A stretch of DNA of 38,930 nucleotides from assembly GCA_016191645.1 (NCBI GenBank), contig JACPVQ010000211.1, forward strand, positions 1 through 38,930, in the 5' to 3' direction. The position numbers and the translations under genes are program-made. Of this stretch, positions 7,839 to 17,215 are shown one piece after another (the stretch's first letter is position 1; each line of letters opens with the position of its first letter). Source of the DNA: Candidatus Solibacter usitatus. Its GTDB lineage: Bacteria; Acidobacteriota; Terriglobia; Bryobacterales; Bryobacteraceae. Below the pieces are notes generated by a model, which was given only the letters and a program-made list of their open reading frames with translations, did not search any database and had not been told where the DNA came from.

Positions 7839-10532
7839 ATGTCGCGCATGCGAGTTTTTCTTCCCGCGCTGATGTGTGCCGGCGCGCTCTTTTACTTCGG
7901 CCGTTCTCCCGCACAGACCGCATCATCTCCACCCGGCAACGTGTTCCGCGTGATTTTTGGAGCCTTCCGCCTGGATCCGGCGGCTCTCGACGTCGCCGTA
8001 CACTCGGAAGGTTTGGTCGCGCTGCGCGCAGGGTTGGGCGCGGCAGTGGAACAAAAGAATGGCGCGTGGCACGCAAAGTTCACAATACCCGGAAACCCTC
8101 CGCCGTTCGCAAATATGGCCCTGGGCGAAGGGGGCGCCGGGCGTTCTGTTTCACCCGTTCCGTCCTTTCTCATCGAAGTGAAAGAGAGTTTCGCGGGCAA
8201 CATCGATCTCACCACTCCCAAGGGCGTGGTCACTTTTCGTACAGCGGACGTAGGCGTGGATTCACCGAAGAAGTTCCAGGACGGACTGATTCGCGTGGAG
8301 CGAGTTCCACACACTACCGGCATTGCGTTGACGGATGCGGATGAAGATTATCCGGCATTGGCGGCCGCGTCGAACGGCGATGTGTATGCCGCATACATTT
8401 CCTATGGCGGAACGGGCGAACGCCTGATGCTGCGCAAGCTCGGGTCCGAGCCGATCCCAGTTGTTGAGGGGCTCATCGAGGCCTTCCGTCCACAAGTCGG
8501 CATCGATGCCGCCGGCCGTGTCTGGGTCGTCTGGTCTGAGCAGCGCAAAGATAACTGGGACCTTTACGCGCGCGCGTGGTACAAGAATTCGTGGTCGGAG
8601 ATTCAACGGCTCACAACCTCGCCTGGACCCGATATCTACGCATCGCTCGCCGCCGATGACCAGGGAACGTTATGGCTCGCCTGGCAAGGGGTCGCAGACG
8701 GAAAGCAGAGCGATATCTTCACGCTGACGTGCCGTGATGGGAAGTGGTCCACGCAGCCCGTGATCACGGGCGCGCATCCGGCCAACGATTGGCAACCGTC
8801 GATTGCAGCGGGACCTGGCGGCGTGTGGGTGGCGTGGGATAGCTATCGCAACGGCACTTACGACATCTATCTTGCGAAGCCCGGCGGCCAACCCGTGCGC
8901 ATCACTGGCGGCGACCGCTTCCATGCGCGGCCTTCCATCGCGGCCGACAAGCGTGGGCGCGTTTGGATTGCCTGGGAACAGGGCGGCGAGAAATGGGGTC
9001 AGGATACGGTGCAAACCAACGGCGGTCTCAACCGTGAGCGCCGCGTTCACCTCGCCGTCTATCACAACGGAAAAGTGCACGAGCCCGCGCAAATTTCACA
9101 TCCGCTGTGGGCGGGCCCGATGAGTGAGGCGCCGAAGCTTTCCTTCGATGCGCAAGGACGGCTGTGGCTCTTCTATCGTGTCAATTACGTGCAGCGCTTG
9201 TGGCAGGCCGCGGCAACGTATCTCTCCGGCAATGAATGGGCCGACCCCGTGATTCTGGATCGCAGCTTGGGCCGGCAATCGGTTCATTTCGCAACCGCGC
9301 TTGCCGGCAATCAACTGTGGGCCGCCTATTCCGGCGACGATCGCACGGAGCAGCAGTTTTTCTACGCCACGCATAACAACGTCTACGCATCTCGTATCAC
9401 GGGCTTCGGCGCGCCGGCAGTGGAGCCCGCATCCGGTGTCGAGATCACCGTGCCGCCAGCTGCTAAGCGTTCCTACTCGCGCACTTGGCCTGAACAAAAG
9501 ACTACCGTCGGCGGAAAGAGTTATACGCTCACGTGGGGCGAATTGCACCGGCATACGGACATCGATCATCACGGCCGGCCCGATGGCACGGTGGAGGACG
9601 CGTTCCGATATGCGCGCGATGCCGCCGCGCTCCATTTCTTTGCCACAACGGAACACATTGGACCAAGCTTGCAGCAGGGCATGAACCCAATGACATGGTG
9701 GCGCACGCAAAAATTCAGCGACTTGCATCGCGTGAGTGGAGTCTTCGAGCCGCTGTACGCCTATGAAAGCAGCAAGACGGGACCGCAAGGGCACCGCAAC
9801 ATCGTGTTTCCGCGCCGCGGCGGACGCCTGTTCGGAGGGATCGAAGGCCCCACGCGAAACGATCCGCGTCCGCTGTGGAAAATTTTGCGCGAGTCTGGCG
9901 CGCCCTCCATCGCCATTCCGCATCAGCTCACGGATTCCGGTGTCGATTGGAACCTGAACGATCCTGATCTAACGCCTGTGATGGAGATCTACCAATCGCG
10001 CCGCCAGAATTACGAACACGACGGCGCGCCGCAGCCGCCCGGCGTCGAGCAGCGCTGGGGCAAGCGCGCGGGATCCTGGGCGTGGGACGCGCTGGCGAAA
10101 CGTCATCGCGTCGGATTCATCGCAAGCTCAGATCACATGTCCAGCCATATGTCGTATGCGGCGGTGTATGCCGAAGATGTCTCGCGTGAAGGAATCTTTC
10201 GCGGCCTGCGCGAGCGCCACACCTATGCGGCGTCGGATAACATCATCGTCGATTTCCGGCTGGCGGCGAACGGCCGCGAGTACATGATGGGCGATGAAGC
10301 CCGCGTCGCCGGCGCTCCGCGCTTCAAGATCCAAGTGATTGGCACGGGACCCATTGATCGAATAGAAGTGATCAGCAACGGCAAGGTAGCTCATACGGAA
10401 ACACCCGGCAAAAAGCAGGTGGCGATGGAATTCTCCGGAGACGCCGCGGGCGGCGAAGCCTATTACTACCTGCGCATCCGTCAAACCGACGGCAACCTCG
10501 CTTGGTCGTCACCGATTTGGGTGATGCGCTAA
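7839..10532 (+). CDS. Exported protein with BNR/beta-propeller-like N-terminal half and PHP/DUF3604-type C-terminal half
   Basis: Repeated 'Aa(D/G)..G.(V/L)W(V/L)aW...' segments; C-terminal 'TWGELHRHTDIDHHGRPDGTVEDAFRYARDAAALHFFATTEHIG' and 'GFIASSDHMSSHMSYAAVYAED'. Confidence 0.8.
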   Translation: MSRMRVFLPALMCAGALFYFGRSPAQTASSPPGNVFRVIFGAFRLDPAALDVAVHSEGLVALRAGLGAAVEQKNGAWHAKFTIPGNPPPFANMALGEGGAGRSVSPVPSFLIEVKESFAGNIDLTTPKGVVTFRTADVGVDSPKKFQDGLIRVERVPHTTGIALTDADEDYPALAAASNGDVYAAYISYGGTGERLMLRKLGSEPIPVVEGLIEAFRPQVGIDAAGRVWVVWSEQRKDNWDLYARAWYKNSWSEIQRLTTSPGPDIYASLAADDQGTLWLAWQGVADGKQSDIFTLTCRDGKWSTQPVITGAHPANDWQPSIAAGPGGVWVAWDSYRNGTYDIYLAKPGGQPVRITGGDRFHARPSIAADKRGRVWIAWEQGGEKWGQDTVQTNGGLNRERRVHLAVYHNGKVHEPAQISHPLWAGPMSEAPKLSFDAQGRLWLFYRVNYVQRLWQAAATYLSGNEWADPVILDRSLGRQSVHFATALAGNQLWAAYSGDDRTEQQFFYATHNNVYASRITGFGAPAVEPASGVEITVPPAAKRSYSRTWPEQKTTVGGKSYTLTWGELHRHTDIDHHGRPDGTVEDAFRYARDAAALHFFATTEHIGPSLQQGMNPMTWWRTQKFSDLHRVSGVFEPLYAYESSKTGPQGHRNIVFPRRGGRLFGGIEGPTRNDPRPLWKILRESGAPSIAIPHQLTDSGVDWNLNDPDLTPVMEIYQSRRQNYEHDGAPQPPGVEQRWGKRAGSWAWDALAKRHRVGFIASSDHMSSHMSYAAVYAEDVSREGIFRGLRERHTYAASDNIIVDFRLAANGREYMMGDEARVAGAPRFKIQVIGTGPIDRIEVISNGKVAHTETPGKKQVAMEFSGDAAGGEAYYYLRIRQTDGNLAWSSPIWVMR

Positions 10533-10570
10533 TAACATTGTCTGTGCAGTAGAGGCCGAACGAAGATAGA

Positions 10571-13500
10571 ATGTCGGGCATGCGAGTCATGCTGCGAATC
10601 ATTCTGGGCGTCCTGGCCGCCACCGCTCTACATGCACAAAGTTCGGCAACGGCAATCCAGGGATTGGTGAAGGACTCATCCGGCGCTGTGGTGCCCGGAG
10701 CGCTGGTTACCGCAACTCACACCGGCACCAATCAAATCTATCGCTCCACAACTACGGGCGACGGCTATTATCAAATCCCCTTGCTGCCCGTCGGCACATT
10801 CGACGTGGACGTTTCTTTTTCCGGTTTCAAGAAATCGGTGCAGCGGGGACTGCTACTGCAGGTCGACGAAAAGATTCGCGTGGACTTCACACTCGAACCC
10901 GGCGCGGTGTCTGAATCCGTTACGGTGCAGGCCAGCGGCACGCTTGTGGACACTTCGGGGGCAACGCTTAAACAGGTGATCGATTCGCACCGCATGACGG
11001 AGCTTCCGCTGAACGGCCGCAGCATGCTGGAACTGCAACTGCTCTCGCCCGGCGTGGTAAGCGACCCCACTACGGGAGGCGGGCTGCAATCGCCAACCAC
11101 GGGTTTCTCGGTGAATGGCGGCCGCGCCAGTACGGTCAACTATCTTCTGGATGGCGGCGACAACAACGATTATTTCTTCAACACCGCCTCGAACTTTCCC
11201 ATTCCCGACGCCGTCCAGGAGTTCAGCATGTCGTTGAACAACTTTACGGCGGAACAGGGCAAATCTTCGGGCGGCGTGGTGAATGTGATCACAAGGTCAG
11301 GCACGAATGTCTATCACGGCGGCCTGTTTGAGTTTCTTCGCAACGATGCGCTCAATACAAGAAACTTTTTCTCGGCGAGCGTGCCGAAGCTGCGTCAGAA
11401 TCAATTCGGCGGCGTGTTCGGAGGTCCGCTGTCCATTCCAAAACTCTACGCGGGCAAAGACCGTACATTCTTCTTTCTTTCCTATCAAGCTACTCGGATC
11501 CGATCCGGGCTGACACAATCGAACATCTTCGTTCCCACGGCGCTAGAGCGGAATGGCGACTATGCGGCGTCAACTCAGAAGCCCACAGACCCGAACAATC
11601 GCCAGGCATTTCCCGGCAGCGTAATTCCCGCCTCGCGTCTGGACCCGATTGCAAAGACCTTCATCGAGCGCTTTGTCCCGCTGCCCAATCTTCCCGGCGG
11701 CCAGTACAGCTTTAATAACGACGGGTCCACCGATGTCGATCAAGGGTTGCTGCGGATTGATCACTCCTTCTCGAACTCGCACAAGTTCTACGCGCGCAGC
11801 TTCACGCAGCATGAGCGCCGCGCCGATGGCGGCGGGCTGCCGGAGTTCCGCAACTGGCAGGACTTTCGGTCCTGGAACGCGTCCGCCGGCGATTCGCTCA
11901 TTCTGCGTCCCACGTTGGTCAACTCGTTTTCTATCACGATGAATCGAACGCAAGCGCAGGCCGGCCCCGTTGTGTCTCTTCGCTGGCGCGACCTGGGCGT
12001 GAATGTCCCCATCGCCGGCCCCGTGACCGACCCGACCAATAGCAACCTCACCGTGAGCAACGCGTTTCAAATGTCCACGCGCAACGCCATCTATCTTCCG
12101 CGAACAGTGGTGCATCTGAGCGAGTCGCTCAGCTATACGAGCGGGAGCCACTTCTGGAAGTTTGGATTTGAAGGGCGCGGCGTCGCCGAGATTCGCCGCG
12201 TCAACGGCAACATCGATGGCAACTTCACTTTCTCCGGTCAATTTTCGGGGGTGCCGGTCGCCGATTTTCAACTTGGCCGCCCCTCGCGTTACGTGCAATC
12301 GGCTAACACCTCCGAAGGGTTGCCGCGGCAATATCAGATCGCCTGGTTTGTGCAGGATGACTGGAAAATAACACCCCGTTTGACACTGAACATAGGACTC
12401 CGCCTGGAACCATTTCTACCCATCGTCGATCAGCACGATCAGCGTCCGGCGTTTCGCCCGGGTCAAAAGTCTACGCAGTTTCCCAACGCGCCCGCGGGAC
12501 TGGTGTATGCGGGCGATACCGGTATCGATCGCGGCATTGTGTCAGGTCAGTGGAATCACTTTGCTCCACGCTTTGGATTCGCCTACGATCCGTTTGGTCG
12601 CGGCAAGACCAGCATTCGCGGCGCGTATGGAATCTTCTGGGACATGCCGGGCGACCAGTACAACTACGGCTTCGGGAACCCGCCGTTTGTGGTCACCTAT
12701 ACCGTGAACGCACCGGCGAGTTTTCGCGATCCCTATGCGGGCCAACCTACGCCGGTCATTCCGTATCTGCCACCTCGCTCCGCCGCGGAGCGCGGCGCGA
12801 CGCAGTTTGCACGGCCCGTGCCAGTGGCTTCCCTCGATGCTGGATTTACGAACTCCTACATGCAGCAGTTCAACTTCAGCGTTGAGCACGAGATCGCATC
12901 GAACATGAAACTCACCGTTGCGTATGCGGGCGCGAAGGGAACCCACCTCGCCGTAGTGCACGAGCTGAATGCCGCGCGCTTCAACGCGGCGGCGACAGTT
13001 GCGAACACCGATACGCGCCGCCCGTTCGCCCCCGATTTTCAAAGTGTGACGGAATTGCGGCCCGCCGCCACCAGTATCTACAACGCATTGCAGGCAACGG
13101 TGAACCGTCGTTTTGCGCGGGGCTTCACCTTGCTTGCCAGCTACAGTTGGGCTAAGGGGATCGACACGACATCCATCAACACGCCCGCATCCAGCGGCTT
13201 TCAGAATCCGAATGATCTACGTTCGGACCGCGGCCCCTCGGACACCGACATCACGCATAGCGTGACTGCTTCTTCCATTTGGGAGATTCCCTGGTTTCGC
13301 CACCAAGCGCCGCTCCTTCGCGGCATGCTTGCGGGATGGCAACTGGCGGGAATCACGCGGCTCCGGTCCGGATTGCCATTCTCGGTGACCAGTGGACGCG
13401 ACAACTCTCTTACCGCCATTGGCCGCGATCGCCCGAATGTCCAGGCGGCCACGGCGCTGCCCGGAGACCGTTCCCGCTCGGACACGATCAACGAGTATTT

Positions 13501-13780
13501 CAATCGAGCCGCGTTTGTTCAAAACCCCAACGGGACCTTCGGCGTCGTGGGGCGCAACACGATGCGCGGCCCCGGGGCATCTATCGTCGACGTGAGCCTG
13601 GCGAAGAACTTCCGGCTGGGCGAATCGCTGCGGCTCACGTACCGCGCCGAGGCTTTCAACGCGTTCAACAACGTCAACTTTGGAAACCCGGCGGCCAGTC
13701 TTCTTGCGCCCAACTTCGCGCGGCTCACGTCGGCATCCGGTTCGCGTGTTTGGCAGATGGCGCTCAAGATGAATTGGTAA
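10571..13780 (+). CDS. TonB-dependent receptor-like outer-membrane protein (Oar-like, carboxypeptidase-regulatory N-terminal domain)
   Basis: 'IQGLVKDSSGAVVPGALVTATHTGTNQIYRSTTTGDGYYQIPLLPVGTFDV' followed by plug-like 'RMTELPLNGRSMLELQLLSPGV...VNGGRASTVNYLLDGGDNND' and long beta-rich barrel ending 'WQMALKMNW'. Confidence 0.93.
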   Translation: MSGMRVMLRIILGVLAATALHAQSSATAIQGLVKDSSGAVVPGALVTATHTGTNQIYRSTTTGDGYYQIPLLPVGTFDVDVSFSGFKKSVQRGLLLQVDEKIRVDFTLEPGAVSESVTVQASGTLVDTSGATLKQVIDSHRMTELPLNGRSMLELQLLSPGVVSDPTTGGGLQSPTTGFSVNGGRASTVNYLLDGGDNNDYFFNTASNFPIPDAVQEFSMSLNNFTAEQGKSSGGVVNVITRSGTNVYHGGLFEFLRNDALNTRNFFSASVPKLRQNQFGGVFGGPLSIPKLYAGKDRTFFFLSYQATRIRSGLTQSNIFVPTALERNGDYAASTQKPTDPNNRQAFPGSVIPASRLDPIAKTFIERFVPLPNLPGGQYSFNNDGSTDVDQGLLRIDHSFSNSHKFYARSFTQHERRADGGGLPEFRNWQDFRSWNASAGDSLILRPTLVNSFSITMNRTQAQAGPVVSLRWRDLGVNVPIAGPVTDPTNSNLTVSNAFQMSTRNAIYLPRTVVHLSESLSYTSGSHFWKFGFEGRGVAEIRRVNGNIDGNFTFSGQFSGVPVADFQLGRPSRYVQSANTSEGLPRQYQIAWFVQDDWKITPRLTLNIGLRLEPFLPIVDQHDQRPAFRPGQKSTQFPNAPAGLVYAGDTGIDRGIVSGQWNHFAPRFGFAYDPFGRGKTSIRGAYGIFWDMPGDQYNYGFGNPPFVVTYTVNAPASFRDPYAGQPTPVIPYLPPRSAAERGATQFARPVPVASLDAGFTNSYMQQFNFSVEHEIASNMKLTVAYAGAKGTHLAVVHELNAARFNAAATVANTDTRRPFAPDFQSVTELRPAATSIYNALQATVNRRFARGFTLLASYSWAKGIDTTSINTPASSGFQNPNDLRSDRGPSDTDITHSVTASSIWEIPWFRHQAPLLRGMLAGWQLAGITRLRSGLPFSVTSGRDNSLTAIGRDRPNVQAATALPGDRSRSDTINEYFNRAAFVQNPNGTFGVVGRNTMRGPGASIVDVSLAKNFRLGESLRLTYRAEAFNAFNNVNFGNPAASLLAPNFARLTSASGSRVWQMALKMNW

Positions 13781-13786
13781 CGCGGA

Positions 13787-14092
13787 GTGGGAAGGAAATC
13801 AACTCGCCAACAAATTCTGAAGGACGCCTGGATCGGCGATGCGGTGTTGTGCCTCTACGCGCGGCGCAGAATTCTACGCGATGACGGAGGCATTGATGGA
13901 CCCAAGGTCCAGCGCATGACCTCGAACCAGTTTCTCTCCATTATTGGAGAGCCGAGCGAAACCGAGGCTGAGATCGGCCGTATCTTCGAACGAGACGGGC
14001 TGGAAGCAGCGTACCGTTGGATTGAAGAACATCTCATCCCCGTCTTTGAACGTCAGGAAGCAAAAAGAAACGGTGCTAAGACAAAAACTTGA
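13787..14092 (+). CDS. Compact RNase III-like domain protein
   Basis: 101 aa, GTG start; 'DAWIGDAVLCLYARRRIL' resembles the RNase III/Mini-III GDAV motif and 'EAEIGRIFERDGLEAAYRWIEEHL' resembles the 'EALIGAIYLDGGLEAARRFI' motif. Confidence 0.6.
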   Translation: MGRKSTRQQILKDAWIGDAVLCLYARRRILRDDGGIDGPKVQRMTSNQFLSIIGEPSETEAEIGRIFERDGLEAAYRWIEEHLIPVFERQEAKRNGAKTKT

Positions 14093-14861
14093 AAAAGCCC
14101 TTTTTGGGTTTCACCTCAGGCAACCCTAACTGCGCGCGGAACGGAGCGGCCTCCTCCGGCGTTAACGGCTTGGACACTTTCACCACATGGTCCGATTCGC
14201 GAATGCGGCAGCACACGTCCACGCAATGCCAGCAGCGCACCATGTGAAATTCGTAGTCGCGTTTTTGTGCCCACGTAATGCGGCCGTCGAGCATGTCGAT
14301 ATAGGCCTTCGATAGCAGGCATTTCTCACCGCGCGCCGCCCTTGCAAGGTTGCAGAGCCCGTGGCCGTTGGTTGTAAGCAGGCCGCGTTTCCAGGAATCG
14401 AGTTTCCCGCGAAGAGCTTCCTCCGCGCGTTCCCGCGCCTTCCCGATGGTCGACGCTTCCAGGTTCATCATCAACGCGGTCTCCTCCAGGCTGTACGCCA
14501 TGGTTGACAGCCATAGAAACTGGCGCTCCGTCGCGGTGAACTCTTCAAAAGCGGCAGTAAGCGTTTCCAAATCCAGATCACTGGCGGGTGCGTCTGTACC
14601 CTCCACTCCGTCGATCACTTGCAGGCGCAGTGCGGCTACCCATTCGCGGTCTGTGATCGGCGCATCCGCTCCGTACAAAGGAAGAGTCGGATCATGCAAG
14701 CGCTTCATGACCCCCGCCAGCAGCGCCTGATCGCGGCCGGGATAATAGTGGGCCAGCAAGCGCCGGATCATCGGCAGATAATACGAAATCAGGTACGACC
14801 AGCCCTCCGCCAGATTCCCGCGGCAGTCTCGCGTCATTTCACGGCAAGTGTAGATAGCCAA
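14076..14861 (-). CDS. Sigma-70-like (region 4 HTH) protein with C-terminal ZAS-type zinc-finger (anti-sigma-like) segment
   Basis: 'FTATERQFLWLSTMAYSLEETALMMNLEASTIGKARERAEEALRGKL' looks like sigma4; 'CLLSKAYIDMLDGRITWAQKRDYEFHMVRCWHC' carries H-x3-C-x2-C anti-sigma zinc motif; start (TTG at 14861) uncertain. Confidence 0.65.
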   Translation of the reverse strand: MAIYTCREMTRDCRGNLAEGWSYLISYYLPMIRRLLAHYYPGRDQALLAGVMKRLHDPTLPLYGADAPITDREWVAALRLQVIDGVEGTDAPASDLDLETLTAAFEEFTATERQFLWLSTMAYSLEETALMMNLEASTIGKARERAEEALRGKLDSWKRGLLTTNGHGLCNLARAARGEKCLLSKAYIDMLDGRITWAQKRDYEFHMVRCWHCVDVCCRIRESDHVVKVSKPLTPEEAAPFRAQLGLPEVKPKKGFFKFLS

Positions 14862-14872
14862 TCGACCCTCTC

Positions 14873-16372
14873 TTACAACTCGAACTTGATTCCTTGCGCC
14901 AGCGGCAATTCACCGGACCAGTTGATGGTCACGGTTTGTCTGCGCATATATGCCTTCCAGGCATCCGACCCCGACTCGCGCCCGCCGCCCGTTTCTTTTT
15001 CGCCGCCAAACGCGCCACCAATCTCCGCGCCGCTGGTTCCGATGTTGATGTTCGCAATGCCGCAATCGCTTCCGCGCGCGCTGAGAAACGTTTCCGCCGC
15101 GGTGAGATCGTTCGTGAACATCGCCGAACTCAATCCCTGCGGAACGCTATTGTGCCATTCCATCACTTCGTCCAACTTATCGAATTCCATCAAGTAGAGA
15201 ATTGGCGCGAAGATCTCCTCTCTCACAATGGGCATGCGAGGATCCGCTCTAACAATCGCCGGCTCGACAAAACTGCCACTCGTGTTCAACCGCGCTCCAC
15301 CGTGGAGAATCTCGCCTCCCTCCGCAATGGCGCGTGCCAGGCCCTCGGACATCATCCGCACCGCCTCTTCATCGATCAGCGGCCCCATCAATGTGCCGCT
15401 GTCCAAAGGATCGCCAATGCGCACCTGACGATACGCCGCGACCAACTTTTCGGTGAAGGCAGTCGCAATCGAGCGATGCACGAACAGACGGCGAATGGAG
15501 GTGCAGCGCTGACCCGCGGTTCCCACCGCTCCAAACAGAACGGCTCGCAGCGCGAGATCGAGGTTGGCATCGGGCATCAGAATGACGCCGTTGTTACCGC
15601 CGAGTTCCAACAGCGTTCGACCCAATCGCGCGGCGACAACTTGCGCCACGCGTTTGCCCATGCGGCAGGAGCCGGTGGCGCTGATCAGCGGCACGCGAGG
15701 GTCGGCGATCATGCGCTCACCCACCGTATCATCGCGTCCGATGACGAGTTGGAACACGTCGCGCCAACCATGTAAATCTGCCACGTGCTGGACGATTTGC
15801 ATGGTTGCGATCGCGGTGAGCGGCGTCTTCAAGGACGGCTTCCAAATCGACACATCGCCGCAAACGGCTGCGATCAAAGCGTTCCAGCCCCACACGGCTA
15901 CGGGAAAATTGAACGCGCTGATGATGCCCACAATGCCCAACGGATGCCATTGCTCATACATGCGGTGGCCGGGACGCTCACTGTGCGTCGTCATGCCGTA
16001 AAGTTGACGCGACAGGCCCGCCGCAAACGTCGCGATATCGATCATCTCCTGCACTTCGCCGCGGCCTTCAGCGAGAATCTTTCCCGTTTCCATCGATACC
16101 AGTGCGCCCAGATCGTCCTTCGCCCCGCGCAAAGCTTCGCCGATCTCGCGCACGATCTCGCCGCGCTGTGGTGCGGGCAGCATGCGCCAGCGTGCCTGAA
16201 CGCTCGCCGCCTGTTGGACGGTTTGCACGTAGTCAGCTTCTCCTGCCAGGCGCACGCGTGCAATCGCATTGCCGGTCGCAGGTTCAATCGATTCGATTTC
16301 TTCCGCTCCATGCAGGTTGACGGGCGCGATGCCCAGCCGGTCCAGAATGCCCGTTATGTTTGCGATAGCCAT
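14873..16372 (-). CDS. Aldehyde dehydrogenase, ALDH7 (alpha-aminoadipic semialdehyde dehydrogenase-like)
   Basis: 'YEQWHPLGIVGIISAFNFPVAVWGWNALIAAVCGD', 'LLELGGNNGVI', 'GTAGQRCTSIRRL', 'NINIGTSGAEIGGAFGGEKETGGGRESGSDAWKAYMRRQTVTIN'; start at 16372 (MAIANITG). Confidence 0.93.
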   Translation of the reverse strand: MAIANITGILDRLGIAPVNLHGAEEIESIEPATGNAIARVRLAGEADYVQTVQQAASVQARWRMLPAPQRGEIVREIGEALRGAKDDLGALVSMETGKILAEGRGEVQEMIDIATFAAGLSRQLYGMTTHSERPGHRMYEQWHPLGIVGIISAFNFPVAVWGWNALIAAVCGDVSIWKPSLKTPLTAIATMQIVQHVADLHGWRDVFQLVIGRDDTVGERMIADPRVPLISATGSCRMGKRVAQVVAARLGRTLLELGGNNGVILMPDANLDLALRAVLFGAVGTAGQRCTSIRRLFVHRSIATAFTEKLVAAYRQVRIGDPLDSGTLMGPLIDEEAVRMMSEGLARAIAEGGEILHGGARLNTSGSFVEPAIVRADPRMPIVREEIFAPILYLMEFDKLDEVMEWHNSVPQGLSSAMFTNDLTAAETFLSARGSDCGIANINIGTSGAEIGGAFGGEKETGGGRESGSDAWKAYMRRQTVTINWSGELPLAQGIKFEL

Positions 16373-17215
16373 GCGAATGCTTCCGGGCCAAAACCAAATT
16401 GGCGGCCGCAGGCCGCTGCCCGATCTTTCATTGTCGCCAGGATGCGGTCCTGAAAGCCAGCGCGAAACCAATCCTCGTGGTGGTGATGGGCGGCGATGCG
16501 AAACGATTGCTCGCGCGTGGTAGCGCCCATGGGTTTGCGTTCGCGCAAGTGCAACGGGTCGGCAATGATCGCGTGCGGCGATGCGGCCATGGCGAGATCC
16601 AGCAGATGTCCGGCATCACAAGGCAAAATCGGCGCAAGAGTTGCGTGCGCATCAATCCCAGCACCGTTCAGCCGCGAGATCACTTCGAACCTCTCGTCCA
16701 TGGGCGCGCAATGCGGTTCATACAAACGGCGCACGGCGTCGCGATCCGTAGTCACCGAGAAACTCACACGCAGCCTCGTGCGTCTGGACAGCAGGAGCAG
16801 TTGGTCCAAATCGCGCAAAATGAGCGGGCCTCGCGTTTGCATCGTAAACACCGCCGGCGGACACGCCAACAGCGCATCGAGAATCTCTGGCATCAATCGG
16901 CGCTGCTCCTCCGCCAGTTGATAGGGGTCTACCAGAGGCGAACAATAAATGCGCTGCGAAGGCGAGAGCTGCTTTCGAAGAAGTTGCGGCGCGTTGTCCT
17001 TGAACGTTGTGAACTGCCCCCCAGCGACGCCAATCGTCCGGTTGCAGTCCGCCGTAGAGCCCCATCGTGGGAACGTAGCAATACGTGCACGCGAAGGTGC
17101 AATTGCGCGCCGGCGTTAGCGAATGTGTGAAACCGGCTTCGGCGATGAACCCCGATGTGCGCGTGAGTATCCCGCGCGATTGCTGGCCAAATATACGGAA
17201 CCGGTCCGCGCTCAC
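16354..17215 (-). pseudogene. Radical SAM / SPL-like protein interrupted by an apparent +1 frameshift at a C6 run (17017-17022)
   Basis: N-terminal part 'GFTHSLTPARNCTFACTYCYVPTMGLYGGLQPDDWRRWG' (CxxxCxxC) in one frame; continuation 'QFTTFKDNAPQLLRKQLSPSQRIYCSPLVDPYQLAEEQRRLMPEILDALL...' in another; removing one base of the 6-base run rejoins them. Confidence 0.8.

Noticed and set aside
14894-15775. Long antisense ORFs (e.g. 14894-15775, 18124-19017, 21607-22551, 24207-25121, 27414-28520)
   Set aside because: Arg/Ala/His-rich translations opposite well-supported genes; typical high-GC shadow ORFs with no recognisable family
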